Source of the DNA: Gemmatimonadota bacterium
GTDB taxonomy: Bacteria; Gemmatimonadota; Gemmatimonadetes; Gemmatimonadales; GWC2-71-9
DNA length: 19,379 nucleotides
Direction: 5' to 3'
NCBI GenBank assembly: GCA_003220855.1
Contig: QHTP01000172.1
Span: forward strand, 1 to 19,379
Part shown: positions 14,421 to 19,379 of the stretch, piece by piece
Layout: each line of letters begins with the position of its first letter
Numbering within the stretch: the first letter of the stretch is position 1
Translations under genes and position numbers: made by a program
The notes under the pieces: generated by a model
What the model was told of the DNA's origin: nothing
Seen by the model: the letters and a program-made list of their open reading frames with translations, nothing else
The model's database searches: none

Positions 14421-16169
14421 TCACGGCAATCCCTGGCGTCGCCGCCACGCCCACTCCGCTGCGAACGCGGCGATCGCCAGCACGAACAGCCACCAGCGGT
14501 CGCGCAGCGCGACGCTGCCGAGCCGTGTCCCCGCCGCACCCGGTTGCGGAGCGACCACCGCCGGCGCGGGGCGCCATTCGTCGGAGTAGCTATCGACCAC
14601 CACCAGGCCGCGCTCCGGTCCCTCAGCCGCCGCATAGCGGTATTCGCCGGCCGGCAGCCACAGGTCGGCCCGGCCTTCGGCATCGAACCGGAGCGTGTCC
14701 TGCCGCTGCCCGCGCGCTGAGGTGAGCGAGAGCAGCACGTCGCGCGGCGCTCCCGCGCCGCTCCACCGCCACGCGACCGGCAGGCCGTTGGGAACTGCGT
14801 TGGCCACGGGACGGAACCTCTCCCGTCGCCCTTCTCCCCCCGCTAGTAGCCAGTCGGTCAGTCCGGCCACCAGGGCCCGGTACGCTTCCGCGCTCGCGCC
14901 TCCGCGGAACGCCCAGCGGTACAGTCCTCCCGCCGCGATCACGGCCCGGCGCTTGCCGTCGCGCTGCGACAACGCGATCAGCGGGCGGGGCGGGCCGCGC
15001 CGCGCCAGCCGGGCCGTGAGCGCGATCGCCACCGAGCTGTCGGGGGCGAGCTCGCCGAGCGCCGTGACGGGTGGCAACGAGTCCCACGCTACACCCGTGA
15101 GCCCGCCTGCGATGGGGGACGCGGCGGGCGGCTGGACATACCAGTCGCCTTCCTGGCGGCGCCCGAGCGGCCACAGCAGGACGGCTCCCTTGGCCGCGAC
15201 TCGCGCGAACGTGGCGGGATCACCGGCTTCGACCAGGAGCTGCGCGCCCTGCACCGCGCGCGCCACCGCTTCGGGGGGCACCGCCGCCAGGGTGGCGGCA
15301 TCCCGCCAGCGTGTGCCGCCCAGCTCCGCCGCCACGAAAACCTTGACGGCTGCCAGAGCGACGTCCTCGAGCGTGTGCGCCAGGAAGCGCGTGTCCCAGT
15401 CGGGAGGCGAGGCGAGCAGCACGATCGAGGGCGGCGCGCTCACCTCGAGCACGAACGTCCGCGCGTCGTCGCGGGGCTCCGAATCCGCGACCCCCTCCAG
15501 GCGCACTTCCACCGCCGCCCAGCCGGGAGAGGGGAAACGAGAAACGGGAAACGTGAGGTCGGTCGAGACGGTGCCGCTGTCCGGAAGTGGCACCGCTCGA
15601 GACATGATGCGCCGACCCGCGAGACTCGCGGCCAGCGTCGCCGTGCGTTTCCCGTTTCCCGTTTCCCGTTTCCCCGCTGTTCCATAGCTCACCCTGAGCC
15701 GTACGGTATCCCCCGCCCCGACGCGCGCCGGGCCGTCGACGCTCGAAACGAACGCGTCGAAGAACGGCGTCCGTGGGAGGACGACGATCCGCGCGGACCG
15801 CAGCAGATCGGCGGGCGCGTCGGCGCGATCGAAGATGGCGCCGTCGGTGACGATCGCGACCGGGCCGCCGCGCGCCGCGGCGGCGGCGAGCGCCGGCGCG
15901 AGCCGGGTGGCGCCGTCTCGCGGGGCGAGCGTATCGAAGGCCGTGACGCGCGCGCCGAATCGCCAGATCACGTCGCCGTGCGCCAGGGCGCGCGCCGTGT
16001 CGAGCGCCGCGGCCCAGTGTGCGCCTCGCGCCGCCATGGAGAGCGAGGCGTCGAGCAGGACGAGGCGGGGCGCGTCCCCCGCGCCGAGGCGACCGGCCGG
16101 CGGGTTCCAGATGAGGAGCACCAGGGCGCCGACGCCCGTGGCCCGCAGCGCGGCGAGGCCCAGGGTCAC
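14421..16169 (-). CDS. Membrane-anchored von Willebrand factor A-like protein
   Basis: About 582 residues. I chose GTG 16169, which overlaps the hisA stop by 4 bp (GTGA) like most junctions here; GTG 16181 would add RRR at the N-terminus and is possible. A hydrophobic segment near residues 3-22 and another near the C-terminus (WWLFVLAIAAFAAEWAW) suggest two membrane anchors around a periplasmic body. DASLSM (about 40-45) resembles the DxSxS metal site of von Willebrand A domains, and IVTDGAIFD (about 106-114) the later aspartate. The usual N-terminal BatA domain is absent. Two insertions come from 7-bp arrays in opposite orientation: GKRETGNGKR (about 166-175) and FPVSRFPS (about 207-214); a third, degenerate one gives GGEGRRER. 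BatA/BatB-like or glutamine-amidotransferase-like periplasmic proteins are the nearest relatives I can suggest; the function is unknown. Confidence 0.75.
   Translation of the reverse strand: MTLGLAALRATGVGALVLLIWNPPAGRLGAGDAPRLVLLDASLSMAARGAHWAAALDTARALAHGDVIWRFGARVTAFDTLAPRDGATRLAPALAAAAARGGPVAIVTDGAIFDRADAPADLLRSARIVVLPRTPFFDAFVSSVDGPARVGAGDTVRLRVSYGTAGKRETGNGKRTATLAASLAGRRIMSRAVPLPDSGTVSTDLTFPVSRFPSPGWAAVEVRLEGVADSEPRDDARTFVLEVSAPPSIVLLASPPDWDTRFLAHTLEDVALAAVKVFVAAELGGTRWRDAATLAAVPPEAVARAVQGAQLLVEAGDPATFARVAAKGAVLLWPLGRRQEGDWYVQPPAASPIAGGLTGVAWDSLPPVTALGELAPDSSVAIALTARLARRGPPRPLIALSQRDGKRRAVIAAGGLYRWAFRGGASAEAYRALVAGLTDWLLAGGEGRRERFRPVANAVPNGLPVAWRWSGAGAPRDVLLSLTSARGQRQDTLRFDAEGRADLWLPAGEYRYAAAEGPERGLVVVDSYSDEWRPAPAVVAPQPGAAGTRLGSVALRDRWWLFVLAIAAFAAEWAWRRRQGLP
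14819..14839 (-). repeat. Degenerate 7-bp array, three units, in the von Willebrand-like gene
   Basis: On the + strand TCTCCCG, TCGCCCT, TCTCCCC, encoding part of GGEGRRER on the minus strand. Period and G-rich coding strand match the other arrays, but the units have diverged. Confidence 0.5.
15525..15552 (+). repeat. 7-bp array, four units, left arm of an inverted pair
   Basis: GGGAGAG, GGGAAAC, GAGAAAC, GGGAAAC on the + strand, which is the template side of the gene here, so the protein reads FPVSRFPS. Its partner at 15647-15674 has the opposite orientation. Confidence 0.85.
15647..15674 (-). repeat. 7-bp array, four perfect units, right arm of an inverted pair
   Basis: Four exact GTTTCCC units on the + strand, that is (GGGAAAC)4 on the coding strand, giving GKRETGNGKR. 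It is the cleanest array in the window and a textbook G3N4 G-quadruplex pattern. It faces the 15525-15552 array across 94 bp. Confidence 0.92.
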
Positions 16170-16852
16170 GCGGCGACGCACGCCAAGGCCTCGCGCAATG
16201 TGAACCGCCCCTCGTGCAGTGCGCGTCCCACGATGGCACCCGCGAGCCCCGCGTCGCGCACGCGCCGCAGATCGTCGAGCGACGCAACCCCACCCGACGC
16301 GATCACGTCGAGGCCGAGCGCGGCGATGGCCCGCGCGCCGGCGACGTCGGGCCCGGCGAGGCTGCCGTCGCGCGCGGCGTCGGTGTAGATCACGGTGCGG
16401 GCACCTTGGCTGCGCACGCGGCGCGCCAGCTCGAGTGGGGCGAGCGCGAGGCTCACGTCCGAGCCGCGCGCCGCAACCCGGCCGTCGCGCGCGTCGATGC
16501 CCACGGCGAGCCGCTCTGCGCCGTAGCGCGCGAGCAGCCGTGCCACGAGGGCGGGATCGACCGCCGCCACCGTGCCGATCACCACCCGCGTCGCCCCCCA
16601 GCCGAGCAGCTCGGCGATCACGGCGTCGCTGGTCAAGCCGCCCGCGAGCTGGATGGGGACGGCGGCCTCGGCCAGGAGACGGCGTGTCAGCTCGCGGTTC
16701 TCGCCCTTGCCGAACGCGCGGTCGAGATCGACGACGTGCACCCAGCGGGCGCCGTCGTGCGCGAACTGCCGCACGGCGGCGAGGGGGTCGGCGGCGGAAG
16801 CGGAACGGGCCACGCGCCCGCCCTCGATGTCAACGGCGGGATACAGCTCCAC
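16166..16852 (-). CDS. hisA: HisA-type ProFAR isomerase, shortened loop 1
   Basis: Predicted to catalyse the Amadori isomerisation of ProFAR to PRFAR in histidine biosynthesis. The 228-residue (beta/alpha)8 barrel has catalytic aspartates D8 (YPAVDIEGG) and D120 (GIDARDG). The phosphate sites are IQLAGGL and VIGT in the first half and YTDAARDGSLAGPD and VIASGGV in the second, as in HisA. The loop after strand 1 is short (GGRVARSASAADPLAA): the usual RLxQGD segment is missing. The start is GTG 16852 with no strong Shine-Dalgarno sequence. No other his gene lies in the window; it sits between a peptidase gene and the von Willebrand-like gene. HisF or a diverged relative are alternatives, but the D8/D120 context favours HisA. 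Confidence 0.88.
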   Translation of the reverse strand: MELYPAVDIEGGRVARSASAADPLAAVRQFAHDGARWVHVVDLDRAFGKGENRELTRRLLAEAAVPIQLAGGLTSDAVIAELLGWGATRVVIGTVAAVDPALVARLLARYGAERLAVGIDARDGRVAARGSDVSLALAPLELARRVRSQGARTVIYTDAARDGSLAGPDVAGARAIAALGLDVIASGGVASLDDLRRVRDAGLAGAIVGRALHEGRFTLREALACVAA

Positions 16853-16866
16853 GGCAAGAAAGAAAA

Positions 16867-18078
16867 CTAGAAAGGAAAGCGAAAGGAGACTAATCGCGTG
16901 CGGCGGCCACGGCGGGTGCAGCCGCGCCGTTCGGCTCGAGCTGGGCCCGCAGCGCGTCGCGTACGGCGCCGTACGCAGCGTCGAAGATGCGGCCCGGTCG
17001 AAAGGCCCGTCGAGCCAACGTACCCGATCGTCTCGCCCTGGTCCACGCGCTCGCCCGAGTGCAGGCCCTGGGCGAACCCCGAGAGGTGACCGTACCGCGT
17101 CCGGATGCCGTTGAGGTGTCGCAGCTCGATCAGGTTGCCATAGCCCGAGTTGTCATGCCCGATGCGGGTCACGATCCCGTCGGCCGTGGCGCGCACCGGG
17201 GTCCCGTACGCCGCCGCGAAGTCTACGCCCTCGTGATGCCGCCAGGTGTGCAGGATCGGATGATAGCGGGAGCCGAACCCGCTCGACACGCGCCGGAACT
17301 GGAGCGGCGCCCGGAGGAACGCGCGCCGCAGGGAGCGTCCGCGCTCGTCGTAGAAGCCGCCGCGACTCGCCGTCGAATCCTCGAAGTAGAACGCGTAGTC
17401 CGGCGTGCGCGCGACGTCGACGCGCGCGGCCAGGATGCGGCCGAAGCGCCGCTCGCCTTCGGACGACTCCAGGCGATCGAGCAGCACGGTGAACCGGTCG
17501 CCGGGGCGGATGTCGCGCGTGAAGTCCACTTCCCAGTCGTACACGTCGGCGATGGCCCAGGCGAGCTGGCGCCGTTCCGTCGCCGGGAGGAACGAATCGG
17601 CCATCGCCTTGTCGAGCGCGTCGTACAGCGACGACTCGATCGTCCCCGCCACGCGCAGGCGCGTGACGGCCCAGGGAATGATCTCGACCGCCTCGACCCA
17701 GCCCGTCTCCCCGCGCGCCACCGAGAGTCGCTTCTCGGGGGAGAGACGCACGCTGACCCGGCTCGCCGCACTCTCGGTCTTCAAGCGGCGGAAGTCGAAC
17801 ACCAGGCCGGGACGCAGGCGGCGCACGGGCAGGCTCTTCGCCGCCGCGAGGAATGCGCCGTAGTCGCGCCCCGTTACGCCGGCCCGCGCCAGCACGTCGG
17901 ATATCGTCTCACGGCGACCCAGGACCTCGCTGAAGTCGCTGTACGCGGCGTTCACTTCGATGGCGGGCGCCGTGAGGGTCTGGCGCCACGGCCACGCCTC
18001 CCGAGACGCCCACACCAGGCCGGCGACCGTGAGGGAGCCGGCGACGAGGTAGTGGCTGGTGCGCCAGCGCCCGCCCAT
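16867..18078 (-). CDS. M23 murein endopeptidase, C-terminus disrupted by a frame-changing deletion
   Basis: MepM/Csd3-like murein peptidase of 403 residues from ATG 18078, which overlaps the ftsZ stop by one base (TGATG); TTG 18081 is an alternative. Residues 9-24 are a membrane anchor. Residues about 45-130 look like a LysM/OapA-type domain, 130-245 like the Csd3-type second domain, and 260-365 are the M23 fold. Catalytic elements are GFGSRYHP, H282 and D286 (HHEGVDF) and H331 (YGHLSGF). After GPHL (362-365) the expected HxH partner is missing, and the remaining 38 residues are arginine-rich and unlike any M23 tail. Read one base over, the DNA continues as FDAAYGAVRDALRAQLEP to a stop at 16890-16892, a plausible native end. 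So a stretch including a zinc histidine seems to have been lost: a pseudogene or an assembly error. Confidence 0.85.
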   Translation of the reverse strand: MGGRWRTSHYLVAGSLTVAGLVWASREAWPWRQTLTAPAIEVNAAYSDFSEVLGRRETISDVLARAGVTGRDYGAFLAAAKSLPVRRLRPGLVFDFRRLKTESAASRVSVRLSPEKRLSVARGETGWVEAVEIIPWAVTRLRVAGTIESSLYDALDKAMADSFLPATERRQLAWAIADVYDWEVDFTRDIRPGDRFTVLLDRLESSEGERRFGRILAARVDVARTPDYAFYFEDSTASRGGFYDERGRSLRRAFLRAPLQFRRVSSGFGSRYHPILHTWRHHEGVDFAAAYGTPVRATADGIVTRIGHDNSGYGNLIELRHLNGIRTRYGHLSGFAQGLHSGERVDQGETIGYVGSTGLSTGPHLRRCVRRRTRRAAGPARAERRGCTRRGRRTRLVSFRFPF

Positions 18079-19235
18079 CAATCCATCTGCCGGCGGATGA
18101 ACGTGGGGATCTCGAGCTCGTTCAGCTCGGTCGGGAGCGGCGGGTTGGCGGGGGCGCTGCGCCGGGCCGGCTGCTCGGCCGGCTTCACGTACCCGGGCGG
18201 CACGACCGCCGGCCGGCCGCGCTCCCGGAACGGCAGCACGCCCGGCGCCCGGCCCGGCGCCTCCGTGGCGGCGCTCTGGCGGTCGAACCCGGTCGCGATC
18301 ACGGTGACGCGGATCTCGCCGTGCATCGCCGGATCGTTTACGGTCCCGAAGATGATCTCGGCCTCCTCGCCCGCGGCGTCCTTGACGACGTCGGAGATCT
18401 GCGTGACCTCGCCGAGCGTCAGGTCTTCGCCGCCGGTGATGTTGATGAGCACTCCCGTCGCACCGGTGATCGAGATGTTGTCGAGCAGCGGCGACGAGAT
18501 CGCCTGCTGCACCGCCTCCATCGCGCGGTTCTCGCCCCGTCCCATGCCGGTCCCCATGATCGCCGCGCCGCCGTTCTGCATCACGGTGCGCACGTCGGCG
18601 AAATCCACGTTCACGATACCGGTGACGGTAATGAGGGAGGAGATGCCCTGCGTGGCGTGCAGCAGCACCTCGTCGGCCTTTTTCAGGGCGTCCTGGAACG
18701 GGATGCCCTTGCCCACGACGGCCAGCAGGCGCTCGTTGGGCACGACGACCATGGTGTCGACGTGCTTGCGCATCTCGGCGATTCCCATTTCCGCCTGTCG
18801 CATGCGCTTGCGGCCTTCAAACAGAAAGGGCTTCGTCACGATGCCGATGGTGAGGGCGCCCAAGTCACGTGCGATCTGGGAGATAATCGGCGCGGCGCCC
18901 GTGCCGGTGCCGCCGCCCATGCCGCAGGTGACGAACACCAGGTCGGCGTTCTGGAGGGAGTGCAGCACCTCGTCGCGGTTCTCCTCGATGGCCTGGCGAC
19001 CGATCTCGGGGCGCGCGCCGGCGCCCAACCCGCGGGTGAGCTTCTTCCCGATCTGCACCTTCACGTCGGCCTTGTTGTTGAGCAGGGCCTGCGCGTCGGT
19101 GTTCACGGAAATGAATTCGACGCCCTGGAGTCCCTCGTCGACCATGCGGTTCAGGGCGTTGCCGCCGCCGCCGCCGACTCCGACGACTTTCATCCGGGCG
19201 TTCTGCGAGACGGTCTCTTCGAGCTCGAAGATCAT
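18078..19235 (-). CDS. ftsZ: Cell division GTPase FtsZ
   Basis: Tubulin-like GTPase that forms the division ring. The 385-residue protein starts at ATG 19235, picked over an in-frame upstream ATG because it has a strong ribosome-binding site and yields the family N-terminus. The GTP-binding region is VGVGGGGGNALNRM (18-31), and the tubulin signature GMGGGTGTGAAP spans 105-116. The T7 synergy loop NVDFADVRTVM is intact. A short proline-rich linker of about 50 residues leads to the conserved C-terminal peptide LEIPTFIRRQ, which binds FtsA and other partners. ftsA ends 19 bp upstream, so this is the usual ftsA-ftsZ pair. Confidence 0.98.
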   Translation of the reverse strand: MIFELEETVSQNARMKVVGVGGGGGNALNRMVDEGLQGVEFISVNTDAQALLNNKADVKVQIGKKLTRGLGAGARPEIGRQAIEENRDEVLHSLQNADLVFVTCGMGGGTGTGAAPIISQIARDLGALTIGIVTKPFLFEGRKRMRQAEMGIAEMRKHVDTMVVVPNERLLAVVGKGIPFQDALKKADEVLLHATQGISSLITVTGIVNVDFADVRTVMQNGGAAIMGTGMGRGENRAMEAVQQAISSPLLDNISITGATGVLINITGGEDLTLGEVTQISDVVKDAAGEEAEIIFGTVNDPAMHGEIRVTVIATGFDRQSAATEAPGRAPGVLPFRERGRPAVVPPGYVKPAEQPARRSAPANPPLPTELNELEIPTFIRRQMD

Positions 19236-19237
19236 GG

Positions 19238-19244
19238 CTCCCTC
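19238..19244 (-). promoter_or_regulatory. ftsZ ribosome-binding site
   Basis: On the minus strand GAGGGAG lies just upstream of ATG 19235. It is one of the few strong Shine-Dalgarno sequences in the leftward genes and decides the ftsZ start over the in-frame ATG near 19313, which lies inside ftsA. Confidence 0.75.
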
Positions 19245-19254
19245 GGGTGACCGA

Positions 19255-19379
19255 TCAGAAGAAGTCCTGCAACCACCGCTTGAGCGGTCCGAACAGCTTG
19301 TCGACCCCCGCACTCCGGACCAGCGAGCCGCTGGCGGTGCCGCCGTGCGCCAGCCGCCGCGCGGCGTACAGCACCAGCC
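19255..19379 (-). CDS. ftsA: Cell division protein FtsA, C-terminal end (5' part beyond window)
   Basis: The last 41 codons of a gene entering from the right edge, ending with TGA at 19257-19255. The tail reads VDKLFGPLKRWLQDFF, an amphipathic, aromatic-ended helix of the kind by which FtsA, the actin-like tether of FtsZ, binds the membrane. Position 19 bp before ftsZ strongly supports the call. The ATPase domain lies outside the window, so identification rests on the tail and the context. Confidence 0.85.
   Translation of the reverse strand, partial: LVLYAARRLAHGGTASGSLVRSAGVDKLFGPLKRWLQDFF

Noticed and set aside
16855..16895. Another GGGAAAC-type array after the M23 gene
   Set aside because: The A/G-rich run (encoding a VSFRFPF-like tail) resembles the family but has no clean 7-bp register, so I do not count it.
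18078..19313. FtsZ starting at the upstream in-frame ATG near 19313
   Set aside because: That start lies inside the ftsA end, and the extra residues (RGSTSCSDRSSGG) are not FtsZ-like; ATG 19235 has a GAGGGAG site.

Overview
The window is very GC-rich (about 70% by eye) and densely coding, in a mainly leftward layout. No stretch over 300 bases lacks a gene: the longest gaps are about 98 bp (recG-asnS) and 62 bp (alr-mazG). It looks like a Gemmatimonadota (Gemmatimonadales-like) chromosome fragment. That assignment is an inference from protein style, the Gram-negative envelope genes (lipoprotein, beta-barrel-type protein) and the abundant 7-bp tandem repeats; marker phylogeny would settle it. 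I see no RNA genes, CRISPR arrays, insertion sequences or prophage genes.

Right block (19379 to 10060, minus strand): ftsA (3' end only), ftsZ, an M23 murein peptidase whose last 38 codons are out of frame, hisA, a membrane-anchored von Willebrand-like protein, ftsY, recG and asnS. Most junctions are 1-4 bp stop/start overlaps or gaps under 30 bp, so this is probably one transcript, or two with a break in the 98-bp recG-asnS spacer. It joins cell division, wall remodelling, membrane targeting of ribosomes, repair and tRNA charging.

Left block (9232 to 1, minus strand): alr, deoB, cdd, a lipoprotein gene, an outer-membrane-type protein gene, mtaB, miaB, comFB and comEC (3' end beyond the left edge). 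From alr to comFB the genes overlap by 4 bp (ATGA, GTGA or TTGA) or are 2 bp apart. The block couples D-alanine supply, nucleoside salvage, two tRNA methylthiotransferases and two late-competence genes. The only rightward gene, mazG (9295-10071), diverges from alr across a 62-bp promoter region and overlaps asnS tail to tail by 12 bp.

The feature that gene content does not explain is a set of very short tandem arrays, mostly three or four 7-bp units related to GGGAAAC. They lie inside comEC, mtaB, mazG (twice) and the von Willebrand-like gene (three times), just upstream of ftsY, and in the recG-asnS spacer. Three loci are inverted pairs of four units facing four units: 8-bp units in the signal-peptide region of the outer-membrane gene, and 7-bp units in the recG-asnS spacer and in the von Willebrand-like gene. 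Because 7 and 3 are coprime, the GGGAAAC unit is stop-free in all six frames, encoding cyclic GKRETGN on one strand and VSRFPFP on the other. Several arrays also fit the G-quadruplex pattern. I find no obvious new defence or biosynthetic system; the repeat family and the broken M23 gene are the best leads.
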